Below, one piece after another: positions 26,188 through 34,311 of a stretch of DNA of 46,204 nucleotides. The notes under the pieces are model-generated. The model made no database searches. It was not told the origin of the DNA and worked only from the letters and a program-made list of their open reading frames with translations. The position numbers and the translations under genes were made by a program. Positions within the stretch are counted from its first letter, which is position 1. Every line of letters starts with the position of its first letter. The stretch is from a virus, in IMG/VR virus record IMGVR_UViG_3300034061_005389, positions 1-46,204 of that record. One strand, 5' to 3'.

Positions 26188-28380
26188 TCAGAGGGCGTAG
26201 GTGGTCTGACGCCGCGCGTGCTGCAGGTAGGCATCCTGCGGGCTGGTGGTTGTGGGCTCGTTGCTCTTGGTCGTGTACGTGGCGCTGCCAGTCGCCTCGA
26301 GGCTGTCAGAGACAGGTCGAGCCGGGAGGGCGACGCCCTTGGCCACAGGAGCGGGAGCCGCTTCCGGCTCATCGCCCTGCACATCAATCTGCATCTGGCC
26401 ATCCACGACCGTCACCTTGAAGTTCTTCTTGGCAGCGACGAGCGCGGCCATGATGTCGGCGGGGTTAACCGCCGTCTTCTCGGTGACAACCGCCGGCTCA
26501 GCCGACGCAGCCTCGGGCTCCGGTGCAGCAACCTCAGGCTCCTTGTGAGCCTCGGCCTGCTCCGAAGCGACGGTCTCCGCAGGAGCAGCCTCGGCCTCAG
26601 CCGCAGGCTCCTCCTCGGACTTCTTCACCGCCTCTTCGGGCGGGGAAGGCGCGACAGTCTCTTCGACGTCCATCTTTTTCTCCCGTGCAAGCCGGCTCTC
26701 GTATTGAGCCTTGAGTCGCTTCGTAAAGTTCATAGCAGCAGTTCCGCCCCAAAGCAACCACGCAACGAAACCGGGGCTTTCGCTTCCAACACGGTCATCC
26801 TGCCCAGCCGTCCAGTCCACACGGTGACGTGCAAACCAAGCTGGGCCCTTGACGACCGCCCAGTATTCGGGCATCGGGTCGCCGGCAGCCATGCGACGGG
26901 CGCGGCGGATGGTTTCTTCCACCAGCCCATCGCCACCGCGGCCTTCTTCGTAGGCGCGCAAACCACGACGCGCAGCGGAGCGCATCGCGGCATTCGGGCG
27001 GAGCTCGTCAGAGCTGATCAGGCTTCCGCCAGGGAGCTTGCCTTCGCTGTCCGAGACCTTGGTGACAACGTCGTAGTCGACGCCATCATCCACAAGCTCA
27101 AGCTCGGGGAGCGAGTCATTGAACCGCTCGTAGTTGTCGAGGTCCTTGTCCTCGAAGAACCGAAGAACTTCGACCTCCGCCTCGACAATCTCGTCCTCGC
27201 CGCCAGCTTCGATGATGGTCACGATGCTGTCGTCCGTGAACGACTTCTGCGTGGAAGCGGGGTGCGACTTGGGGAGCAAGTCAGTGTCGAACGGTCGGCG
27301 CGGGAACTTCCCAGTGCCGAGGGCAGCGAGGAAAACGCGAACACGCGCAAACGCCCACTGCTCAGCAGAGCTGACATTGGGGCGAACGCTGGAAGGGTTC
27401 GTGCGGTAAGCGCCAATGCCGCGATTGTAGACCTGACGGAGCATCTCCATCGTGGCCTGCTTGCCTTCGCCGGAGTACTTCGCGTTGTGCTCCGTCATCA
27501 TGTCGCGGACGCGGGACTCGACTGAATCGGGCAGCGCCTTCTCGTACTCCTCCTCGCTGATGGAGGGGAGCTTCTTGAGGTCAGAGAATGGCTTCAAAAT
27601 CCGTCGGTCAGACGGAAGCCACTCATCCTCTTCGGTCTCGTAGTACGAGAGCAACGTGGCGACGGGGTTCGCGGCCGTGGCCTCAAGAACCTCGCCGGTA
27701 CCACGAAGCTGAACCTTGCCCGACCGACGAACGCCGATGACGCGGGCCTTGCCGATCATCGGGGGGCCGGGAGGCTTGGGAATCTCGTAAGAGACGAAAT
27801 CACCCACGGCCAGGTCCTCAGCCTTCTTCATGTCGTCGGGCTTCCAGCCCGCTTCCACTTCCACCGCGGCCCCAACGTCAGACTCGATGGAAACATCGCG
27901 CGGCCCAAAGGAGACCGGCATTTCCATGAGGTCGGTGATGTCGAAGGAACCGTCAGCAAGCTGGGTGTACGTCGCCATGAAGTACATGGGATTCGGCGCT
28001 TCCGCCGCCATGATGGCGTCAACGAACTTGGGGCCCATGAGGACGCGGTCGCGGTAAATGCGAATCGCGTCAACGTAGTAGTCCTGGGTGCTCTTCGTCT
28101 TGACGAGGATCTTCTTGCGGATGGTGTCGAGGAGACGATTGATTACGTCACCAATCACCTCGTTCTCGCTGGAAGCGAAGAACTTGGAGACGAACTCCGG
28201 CAGGTCATCCGCATTCTTGATGACGGTGAAGCCCTCGTGATTGCGGCTCTCCGCCTCGGTCAGGATCGCAGGCTCGGTGACAAGCGAGACCTCTTCAGGG
28301 TCAATGTTGCTCAGGCGATGCCGGCGCGCTTTTTCAACGCGGACAGCATCCTTGGCAATCGAGCTGAAATCGAAGTCCAT
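26188..28380 (-). CDS. Multi-module head maturation / scaffold-like protein
   Basis: 730 residues. I chose ATG 28380 because GAGGAG lies 5 bases upstream. Residues 1-60 contain 'NIDPEEVSLVTEPAI ... FTVIKNAD', the segment that usually follows an XkdF-type protease domain; here the protease is the separate upstream gene. Residues about 191-245 ('AVGDFVSYE ... GKARVIGVRRSGKVQLRGTG') form a small tudor/SH3-like module. Residues about 305-375 ('VYNRGIGAYRTNPSS ... QWAFARVRVFL') match the DUF5824-type module. Residues about 464-556 ('RSAARRGLRAYEEGRGGDG ... WFARHRVDW ... AWLLWGG') match another module common in phage head proteins. The last 165 residues are Glu/Ala-rich and scaffold-like. Likely guides or matures the prohead. 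Confidence 0.68.
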   Translation of the reverse strand: MDFDFSSIAKDAVRVEKARRHRLSNIDPEEVSLVTEPAILTEAESRNHEGFTVIKNADDLPEFVSKFFASSENEVIGDVINRLLDTIRKKILVKTKSTQDYYVDAIRIYRDRVLMGPKFVDAIMAAEAPNPMYFMATYTQLADGSFDITDLMEMPVSFGPRDVSIESDVGAAVEVEAGWKPDDMKKAEDLAVGDFVSYEIPKPPGPPMIGKARVIGVRRSGKVQLRGTGEVLEATAANPVATLLSYYETEEDEWLPSDRRILKPFSDLKKLPSISEEEYEKALPDSVESRVRDMMTEHNAKYSGEGKQATMEMLRQVYNRGIGAYRTNPSSVRPNVSSAEQWAFARVRVFLAALGTGKFPRRPFDTDLLPKSHPASTQKSFTDDSIVTIIEAGGEDEIVEAEVEVLRFFEDKDLDNYERFNDSLPELELVDDGVDYDVVTKVSDSEGKLPGGSLISSDELRPNAAMRSAARRGLRAYEEGRGGDGLVEETIRRARRMAAGDPMPEYWAVVKGPAWFARHRVDWTAGQDDRVGSESPGFVAWLLWGGTAAMNFTKRLKAQYESRLAREKKMDVEETVAPSPPEEAVKKSEEEPAAEAEAAPAETVASEQAEAHKEPEVAAPEPEAASAEPAVVTEKTAVNPADIMAALVAAKKNFKVTVVDGQMQIDVQGDEPEAAPAPVAKGVALPARPVSDSLEATGSATYTTKSNEPTTTSPQDAYLQHARRQTTYAL

Positions 28381-28382
28381 CG

Positions 28383-28835
28383 TCACTCCTCGTAGGTTCT
28401 CTTGGCCATTGCGCCAATCGAGAACCCTTTGATTACGCCATTTTGAACTGCAGTCCACACATCTTCGTCAAGCACTTTCACCGCGAGCATCCAGCTCCCC
28501 TTAGGGATCACGATGTCGCCGTTGCCCTTGTCGTCTGGCAGGGCAGCGCGATTATCTCGGGGAATCGTCTCTTCGATGGTGGTCACATAGGATTCGACGA
28601 CAGGGAACCGTGACCGTGCGCGGTCGAAGTCCCTGTGCATGAAGCCCGTCGTGGCGTTGCCCTCAACGTACTTCAGCATGAAGCGGTGAGCCGCCTCTTC
28701 GATGTCCATCGCCGAGATGACGGAGCCCTGCCGGTCCTCAATATCTGGACGCAGTACAGGCCCCTTCACGACGCGTTGCGCGTCGCTCGTCTTCATGATT
28801 GGAACGAAGAGGGAGACCTTGTTCATGTCGGGCAT
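28383..28835 (-). CDS. Prohead protease, XkdF-like (Peptidase S78_2 family)
   Basis: 150 residues. Motifs in order: 'GPVLRPDIEDRQGSVIS' (the entry strand with D-x-Q/G), 'IEEAAHRFML', 'GFMHRDFDRA' with a His as likely catalytic residue, 'FPVVESYVTT' with the V-E-S serine motif, and 'IPKGSWMLAVKVLDEDVW' followed by 'GVIKGFSIGAMA'. These are the hallmarks of the XkdF / S78 prohead protease fold. It would cut scaffold and capsid N-termini during maturation. It lies between portal and scaffold-like gene. Confidence 0.82.
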   Translation of the reverse strand: MPDMNKVSLFVPIMKTSDAQRVVKGPVLRPDIEDRQGSVISAMDIEEAAHRFMLKYVEGNATTGFMHRDFDRARSRFPVVESYVTTIEETIPRDNRAALPDDKGNGDIVIPKGSWMLAVKVLDEDVWTAVQNGVIKGFSIGAMAKRTYEE

Positions 28836-28850
28836 GGTAAGTGGCCGCCT

Positions 28851-30407
28851 TTACCGCGTCAATCCACCCGGCAGAGGCCGGAGAGGCACCGCATTTGTGG
28901 GGTCTTCCGCCGCGGGCGCGGGGGCCTTTCCAATCGTCGCCTCTTCGTGGGCGAGGATGCGCGAGGGCTTCTGCATGTTGGCGTCGGTCTGGGCGTCGAT
29001 CATCAGGACAGGCAGGTCTGCGCCGTCGATGATGCGGTTGAACTGGTCGCGGATGTCGTTGACCGAGAGGCCGTCCTTCATCTTCGAGACCACCGAGGAA
29101 ATCTGAACCGGGTCGAGATTCTTCGGACGGTTGAACTTGAACACGGCCCCAGGGGCGATGCGAGGCGCGAGCGCCTCAGTCAGCAGTTGTTCCCACTCTT
29201 CGGAACGCGGGTTGATGACGCCTTCCATGGTGATGTGCTTCTGCGAAGCCGCAGCGCGCGTCGTGCCCGTCGCATTGCCGCCCAAGAACGCAGGCGACAT
29301 GCGGAAGGCCTCCGCGATCTCGTCATTGTTCTCCATGGCGCGCTGTGAGAGGCCAGCCAAATCCTTGATACCGAGCTCCACGCGCTCGATGCGGATCTTC
29401 GCGCCCTGACCGAGAGCGCCTTGGACTCGAGGCTCAATGATGGCGGCACGATTGGCGTTGTGGACGCCCTTACCTTCCGCATTGAAGATGGCCTCGATGC
29501 GCTCCGTGGAGCCGTCCGTCAGGTTGCCGCCCTCGACGATCACGAGGATCGGGACGTGGGTACCGTTCTCCAAGAACGAAACCATGAACTGGCCCATCTG
29601 GTCGTTGCCCATGATGGCGTTCAGTGCAGAAACGTACGACGGTGCCCCGTAGTAGCTGTCGAGCGGGTGGTAGTTCTTCAGGTGGAGGATCGCGTTCCCC
29701 TTGAGGTCGGGGTCCAAGTCTGCCGGCCACTGCGCGTAGAACTCACCAGTCTTGCGGTTGATGTACTTGTGGTCGGGGTTCACGTCTCCGAACACGCGGT
29801 AGTACAGACCGTTGAACCTGACCGCGGTCTCGCTGCGCGTCTCGACATCGTACAGGTTGATCAGGGAGCCCTGAATCCACCGCTCCCGGTACTTGTCGAT
29901 GCGCATGAAGGTGAACGGCACATGCAGCAGGCCCTGAACATCGCCTCCTGCTTCGCGGTTCTCCTCAAGAATCTCCAAGGTGGCGTTGCCGCAGCCTTGG
30001 TAGTCCATCTCCGCCTTCGTGATCTCGTGCGAAAGCGGGAGGAAGGAGTTCGGGTTGGGGCGGCGGATGAAGTCGTCCAGCGTCTGACGCTGGCGCTCCA
30101 ACTGCGCGAGCTTGTTGGGGCGACCCTCAAACTCCTTGAGAAGTCGCGGGTCCACCTGAGCTCGAGCGCCGAGACCGACCGAGCTTCGCGCAATCTGCCG
30201 AACGCAGCTTCCAAGCCGCGTGTTGACGTCCATGTACTGGAGCCACACGCCTGGCGTGTGGCGCGGCACGACGAAATCAGCGTGGAACTGGAGGTCCAGC
30301 GTCGGGTCATCGCTGATGGTCTTGGGCCGGTCACGCTGGACCTGGACCTTGCGGATCAGGACGTCCGACGCGTCACGGTTCAGGTCAGGAGTGAAATCGT
30401 ACTTCAT
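28851..30407 (-). CDS. Portal protein
   Basis: 518 residues from ATG 30407 (MKYDFTPDLN, GAGG five bases upstream); the longer frame would overlap the terminase. Portal features are 'IYxxDVxTR'-like clip region, 'NAILHLKNYHPLDSYYGAPS' followed by 'YVSALNAIMGNDQMGQF' (the conserved P-x-x-x-Y-G-x-P-x-x-x-x-A segment of PBSX/HK97-like portals), and 'NNDEIAEAFRMSPAFLGG' (the I-A-x-x-F-x-V-P-x-x-L-G segment). The tail is Ala/Pro-rich. The portal ring is the DNA entry and exit of the capsid and docks the terminase. Confidence 0.9.
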   Translation of the reverse strand: MKYDFTPDLNRDASDVLIRKVQVQRDRPKTISDDPTLDLQFHADFVVPRHTPGVWLQYMDVNTRLGSCVRQIARSSVGLGARAQVDPRLLKEFEGRPNKLAQLERQRQTLDDFIRRPNPNSFLPLSHEITKAEMDYQGCGNATLEILEENREAGGDVQGLLHVPFTFMRIDKYRERWIQGSLINLYDVETRSETAVRFNGLYYRVFGDVNPDHKYINRKTGEFYAQWPADLDPDLKGNAILHLKNYHPLDSYYGAPSYVSALNAIMGNDQMGQFMVSFLENGTHVPILVIVEGGNLTDGSTERIEAIFNAEGKGVHNANRAAIIEPRVQGALGQGAKIRIERVELGIKDLAGLSQRAMENNDEIAEAFRMSPAFLGGNATGTTRAAASQKHITMEGVINPRSEEWEQLLTEALAPRIAPGAVFKFNRPKNLDPVQISSVVSKMKDGLSVNDIRDQFNRIIDGADLPVLMIDAQTDANMQKPSRILAHEEATIGKAPAPAAEDPTNAVPLRPLPGGLTR

Positions 30408-30414
30408 GGCGACC

Positions 30415-32502
30415 TCAAAAAGTTCGCACCAGCATATCGCCGCTGTCCCACGGCTCCAACAGGAACGGGAAACGGTGGCAGTTGAATACCACACCAGCCA
30501 CAGCGTCCGCTGCGTCCTTTGACCCGTTGTGAGGATGGTCAATCTTGTCGCGGCGATCCTCGAGCCGGAAGATTTCCTGAAGCAGAGGCTCGTACTCGTA
30601 GATGGAGAACCGTCGCTTGCCGTCCGCCGCGATGTCCATCACGGCATCACGGAAGCAGTAGTAGGGGTCCTTGGTCTTGTCGACCGAGAGGTGCTCCGCG
30701 ATCACCGTCCCCGCCCTTGAAAGTTGGTGCTGCAGGAACTGCTCGGACTGGTGACCGTCAGCCGTCACGCAGCCGATCATGAACCCGTTCGCCCGCATCT
30801 TGTTGAGGACGGCCTCGATGTTGTCGAACTGGATTCGCCCACTCTTGGGGGGAAGCACTTGCAGGACGAGGTCCATGTAGACCCGAGGTCGGTCCATGGG
30901 CGTGCCGTACATGCCGGTCCCGTTGCAGACGGGGCAGACGACGGTCTTCTGACCGCGGCAAGACGCGCAGCGGACCTCAGTCCTGCCAACTCGCCGCTTT
31001 CCAGTGCCCAAGCATCGGGGGCAACTACAGACCTTCGCGCCAAAGCATTCGCCGCAAGAACGCGTGGTCTCACCCTCGGTGAGCCGGTTGACCGTCACCA
31101 AGTTCGAGACGTGACCCATTGCCAAGCCGAAGGCGTCAGACGTAACGCCAGGGTCGGCATGAACGGCCCGAAGCATGTTGGGGTTCACCCGCGGCCGCTT
31201 GGTCACGGGGTCGACCAGCATGTTCAGGTAGAACTCCACCGAGTCGGACAAGGTGGTGGTCTGCGAGGAGAACGGGTGGCGGCATTGGTAGTCCGCGTAG
31301 CCGTCAACCTCAAGTCGCAAACAACGGACGAAGTTCTCACGCTGAGGAATCAGGGGGCGCAGGCCTTCGACCGAGACTCCGGCCAAGTCGCGCAATGAGC
31401 CATCGAGGTCCTTGAGGAAGGACGCTCGCATCTCCTCGGCGCACCAGACCACTCGACCAGTCGCGTGCTCGACCTCATCCGCCGCCAAGATTCTCGACGC
31501 CCTGTTCCCTGAGCCCACTTCCACTGGAAAAGTGCGGCCAGAGAAGATCAGGTTTCCCGCGTTGTCCTTGACGCCCTTCTTCGCTTCCCACTGCGACATC
31601 GAGAAGACGACCGTCGGGTAGGCAGCATCCCCTGCCAGCGCGGTTCGCTCTCGCCGCTCAACGAAGTCGTCCGGGTATTGCCGAGACGAGTCGAGCACCA
31701 CGCGGCAAAGCTGCAGCGTGTTGTTCCGCATGAAGCGCGACTCCATACGGCGAAAGCAGTTCTCGACCAAGTCCTCGGCAACGTCGAGCGTCTCGCCGCG
31801 CTTCTTCGCGGACTCCTCGACGACTGCGTAGAAGTTGCACTCGGTGGCGTACAACCCGAGCACGTCTTCGGAGTGGATGGCCGACTCGCTGGTGACGTCA
31901 GGACGAATGATGATGTTCTTCGTCTTCGACGCGATCTTCGAGGAGAGCTCCTGATTTCGTGGGAACTCGTACTGGAAGTACGGCGTGGCGTCGATTGCCG
32001 TGAGCAGCGGCTCAAACAGCTTGGCCTTCGCCTTCTCCTTCTTCATCGAGACCATGACGATGACGAGAGGCGAAGTGCTCGGCAGATTCAGGAAGTTCTG
32101 CGGGCTAGAGAAGCACGACAACCGGTAGTAGTCGTACATCGCCAGCAGTACTAGGATTTGTGTTTTGCCGACACCGATGGCGCCCGTGAGGATGACCTCA
32201 GTCACGTCACCTTGGGCGGCGGAAATGAACATCTTTTTCTTCTCGGGCCACAGGAAGTCACCCGCGAACGGGCCCGAGTAGTACTGGTTCTCAATCCACT
32301 CTTCAGGCGGCAGGATTGGCCGATCCAGAGGGACAGAACCTTCGCCCAAGAACTTCTGGGAGAAGGCTGAAACGATGCTGTCGAACTTGGATGAAGTGGC
32401 GTTACCGGACTTGACGTAGAAGCTGCCGACAAGCCCTTTGGTGTGCCCGCATTCTCCAAGATCGGCAGGCGCGGATTTGGGGGCTTCGAAGCTGAAGTTC
32501 AT
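30415..32502 (-). CDS. Large terminase subunit with DnaJ-type zinc-finger insert
   Basis: 695 residues. The ATPase domain has Walker A GAIGVGKT (107-114) and a Walker B-like VVEES (227-231, Glu as catalytic carboxylate). The nuclease domain has Asp450 (VHADPG), Asp582 (VTADGHQSEQ) and the Asp663/Asp666 segment (NGSKDAADAVAG). Between the first and second catalytic Asp lies a cysteine-rich insert (about 480-533) with CGECFGAK, CPRCLGTG, CASCRGQK and CPVCNGTG, matching the four CxxCxGxG units of the DnaJ central domain; two extra Cys are at 492 and 523-related positions. The enzyme cuts and pumps DNA into the prohead. Start overlaps the upstream stop by 4 bases. Confidence 0.93.
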   Translation of the reverse strand: MNFSFEAPKSAPADLGECGHTKGLVGSFYVKSGNATSSKFDSIVSAFSQKFLGEGSVPLDRPILPPEEWIENQYYSGPFAGDFLWPEKKKMFISAAQGDVTEVILTGAIGVGKTQILVLLAMYDYYRLSCFSSPQNFLNLPSTSPLVIVMVSMKKEKAKAKLFEPLLTAIDATPYFQYEFPRNQELSSKIASKTKNIIIRPDVTSESAIHSEDVLGLYATECNFYAVVEESAKKRGETLDVAEDLVENCFRRMESRFMRNNTLQLCRVVLDSSRQYPDDFVERRERTALAGDAAYPTVVFSMSQWEAKKGVKDNAGNLIFSGRTFPVEVGSGNRASRILAADEVEHATGRVVWCAEEMRASFLKDLDGSLRDLAGVSVEGLRPLIPQRENFVRCLRLEVDGYADYQCRHPFSSQTTTLSDSVEFYLNMLVDPVTKRPRVNPNMLRAVHADPGVTSDAFGLAMGHVSNLVTVNRLTEGETTRSCGECFGAKVCSCPRCLGTGKRRVGRTEVRCASCRGQKTVVCPVCNGTGMYGTPMDRPRVYMDLVLQVLPPKSGRIQFDNIEAVLNKMRANGFMIGCVTADGHQSEQFLQHQLSRAGTVIAEHLSVDKTKDPYYCFRDAVMDIAADGKRRFSIYEYEPLLQEIFRLEDRRDKIDHPHNGSKDAADAVAGVVFNCHRFPFLLEPWDSGDMLVRTF

Positions 32503-33032
32503 GCGTCACGTTTCATTGCAGCCAGGGTCGCACGAAGCGCGAGGGCCAAGTCGACGCCAATACCTTGAAGCTGATGTGGGTCCGAAATGTGCCGGCGAAG
32601 CACCGCATAGACGGAGTCCATGAGGTTGCCGAGCATGTCCATCGTGATGACGTCACGCATCTTCAGCGTGGTCACGACGGCCTTCTCCTTCACCTCGGCA
32701 GAGGCCTTGGCGATCTGCACCTTCAGCCGCACCGCCTCACTCTTGAGGATCTCGTTGTCCTCAAGCAGCGCGTCGATGCGGAGTTGCTCACGCTCAAGCC
32801 GCGCGAGCTCCACCGAGAGGTCGAAGAGGGAGCCGTTGCTCCGCAGGTCCTCGACCAGCGACCAGACGTCCTCCGACACGCTCGCCGGCCGGACGCTTGT
32901 GCGCCTCGACTCCAGCATCGCGTTGATCTCTTGGAGCGCCTTAACCTGGCTGCCGCGACCCGCGGGCTGAAGAACAACAACAGGCGCGGGCTCTGGGAGG
33001 TCGATTGGCGGCGGAAGGTCTTCCTTCATCAT
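32499..33032 (-). CDS. Coiled-coil protein, candidate small terminase subunit
   Basis: 177 residues. Residues 1-25 are Pro-rich (PPPIDLPEPAPVV), residues about 55-125 are a charged coiled coil (VELARLEREQLRIDALL, 'EILKSEAVRLKVQIAKASAEV'), and the last 50 residues are helical. It lies directly before the large terminase with a 4-base overlap, where the small subunit usually sits. I see no clear helix-turn-helix, so DNA binding is not shown. The start could be either of two adjacent ATG codons (33032 or 33029). Confidence 0.5.
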   Translation of the reverse strand: MMKEDLPPPIDLPEPAPVVVLQPAGRGSQVKALQEINAMLESRRTSVRPASVSEDVWSLVEDLRSNGSLFDLSVELARLEREQLRIDALLEDNEILKSEAVRLKVQIAKASAEVKEKAVVTTLKMRDVITMDMLGNLMDSVYAVLRRHISDPHQLQGIGVDLALALRATLAAMKRDA

Positions 33033-33334
33033 CGCACCACGGATTCACCGAGTGCAGTCGCCCGCCACTCGACGTATCTCCCGCGGCCAATGCTGCCGTT
33101 CGGTCGCTTTCGTTCGGCAGAGGTCACCAAGCCCATCTTCTTCAGGTGATGAAGATGGACTCGTGCCCAGACCAGCCTCGCGTCACCGTTCGAGATTAGG
33201 GTCGTTTCGGCACCTGTGCAGAGGTCGTCATAGAGGGTGGCGACCGCGTTGGCGTAGGTGACACCCTGCTTCACGACGAAGCTGAGGATCGTGTTGCGGA
33301 CTCTTCCGCGGAGGACCAAGGTTTCTTCGGACAT
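33029..33334 (-). CDS. Small winged-helix-like protein, first gene of the packaging operon
   Basis: 101 residues from ATG 33334. The C-terminal half 'WARVHLHHLKKMGLVTSAERK' followed by 'GRGRYVEWRAT' fits a recognition helix plus beta wing, so DNA binding is plausible: a transcription factor or part of packaging recognition. There is no Shine-Dalgarno sequence before the ATG; instead the start codon is part of a long imperfect palindrome (33332-33359). The mRNA may be leaderless or the start controlled by that site. Confidence 0.55.
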   Translation of the reverse strand: MSEETLVLRGRVRNTILSFVVKQGVTYANAVATLYDDLCTGAETTLISNGDARLVWARVHLHHLKKMGLVTSAERKRPNGSIGRGRYVEWRATALGESVVR

Positions 33335-33359
33335 AAAGTAAGGGTAAAACTTACTTATG
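33332..33359 (-). promoter_or_regulatory. Operator-like palindrome overlapping a start codon
   Basis: CATAAAGTAAG (33332-33342) and CTTACTTATG (33350-33359) are near-perfect inverted repeats with a 7-base spacer; one arm has one extra A. The arm nearest the gene contains the ATG of the small winged-helix-like gene. The site is AT-rich in GC-rich surroundings. A TTGATT sequence lies about 18 bases further upstream and may be a -35 box. It could be bound by one of the LexA-like proteins (inference). Confidence 0.5.
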
Positions 33360-33365
33360 CCAAAA

Positions 33366-33578
33366 TCAACACTCGCGGGGGTCGCTCTCCAACGGAGGCA
33401 GACCACCAACGATGGCCTCGATGTCCTCGGGGCGCCCAATCAAGTTCACCGAGTTGTCGTCGAAGCAGACCTCGCAGTAGACGTGGGTCTCCGCTTCCTC
33501 CTGCAGCTTCCAGATTGCCTTCGCCAGCCCGAGCGCGTCTGCCTTTGAGGCGAAGCCGATTTTGTTGACCACATTCAT
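33366..33578 (-). CDS. 70-residue protein of unknown function
   Basis: Starts at ATG 33578 inside the overlap GTATGA with the previous gene, with GAGG eight bases upstream. The protein begins MNVVNKIGFASKADALGLAK and contains 'THVYCEVCFDDNSV', including one CxxC pair. It has a mixed helix/strand pattern typical of small soluble phage proteins. Function unknown. It is the last gene before a short 31-base intergenic region. Confidence 0.6.
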   Translation of the reverse strand: MNVVNKIGFASKADALGLAKAIWKLQEEAETHVYCEVCFDDNSVNLIGRPEDIEAIVGGLPPLESDPREC

Positions 33579-33898
33579 ACGTCCCACCTCATTTCATTGA
33601 GGTCCTCGACAATCGAACGAACGACCGACAGGTCCTTCGACGACAGGGCCTTGGAGTGCGAGACCTTTGCCGCGAGGTCATCCACGACCTTCCGCGCAAC
33701 CTCGTAGTCCAGATCGCCGCCCTTACCGAACGGGAGCGCGAACGCGCCAGAGGGAAGATGCGTGACCACGAAGCCGCGACCCAAGTTGGCGGGCAAGGTC
33801 ACGGCCCATGGACCTGCCTGGTAGAACTTGAAGACCTCGCCCTGCGTGACGGTGTTGCTCTTGTTGAGCATCGGAATCCAGATGCGCTCGAACCTCAT
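33575..33898 (-). CDS. 107-residue protein of unknown function
   Basis: I chose ATG 33898 (MRFERIWIPML), which gives the usual 4-base overlap with the LexA-like gene; a longer frame reads through that gene. The N-terminal half is beta-like with aromatic residues ('GEVFKFYQAGPWAVTLP'), the C-terminal half helical ('YEVARKVVDDLAAKVS', 'KDLSVVRSIVEDLNEMRW'). No recognised motif. Confidence 0.55.
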   Translation of the reverse strand: MRFERIWIPMLNKSNTVTQGEVFKFYQAGPWAVTLPANLGRGFVVTHLPSGAFALPFGKGGDLDYEVARKVVDDLAAKVSHSKALSSKDLSVVRSIVEDLNEMRWDV

Positions 33899-34311
33899 GC
33901 GCCCCCCACGTTGAAGGTGATGCGGCGGTTGCTGGAGTCCCTGACGACCTTGTACGTGCGACCCATCTTCTCGATGTGCCCAGACTCGATGAGCTGGGTG
34001 AGGGCGTACTGCACGCTCGACAGGCTCTTCCATCCGAGATGGATGCGAATCTGCTCGTAGCTCGGATGTCGCCCAGCCTCTTGGATGTTGCGAACGATGA
34101 ACTCAAGCATCTTCCGGTTCTTGTCGCCCATCTGGAACAGGTCCAGTTGAGCCTCTGGCTCGGGCGTCTTGATCTCGCCCTCGACCTCAAGGAGCGCCAA
34201 GCGCAGGCTCTCTGCCTTCTGGAGCAGTGGGTAGGGAAGGTGCGGCATGAACTGCTGAACGATCTCGGAAGGTCGTTCATCCAGTCGTTGAAGAAAGAAC
34301 CCGGGCGTCAT
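33895..34311 (-). CDS. LexA-type winged-helix DNA-binding protein without peptidase domain (A)
   Basis: 138 residues, start ATG 34311 overlapping the methyltransferase stop, GAGG seven bases upstream. Residues about 65-125 ('RKMLEFIVRNIQEAGRHPSY' followed by 'EQIRIHLGWKSLSSVQYAL' and 'LIESGHIEKMG') follow the LexA DNA-binding pattern: Q/K-x-x-x-L-x-F-I, G-x-x-P-S/T-x-x-x-I, G-x-x-S, L-x-x-G-x-I. There is no autoproteolysis (Ser/Lys) domain. It probably binds operators in phage or host promoters. The N-terminal 60 residues are helical and of unknown role. Confidence 0.68.
   Translation of the reverse strand: MTPGFFLQRLDERPSEIVQQFMPHLPYPLLQKAESLRLALLEVEGEIKTPEPEAQLDLFQMGDKNRKMLEFIVRNIQEAGRHPSYEQIRIHLGWKSLSSVQYALTQLIESGHIEKMGRTYKVVRDSSNRRITFNVGGA

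Noticed and set aside
24677-26200. Long plus-strand open frame opposite the capsid gene
   Set aside because: Mirror frame of a well-supported capsid gene, with Arg/Val/Glu-biased composition and no family pattern.
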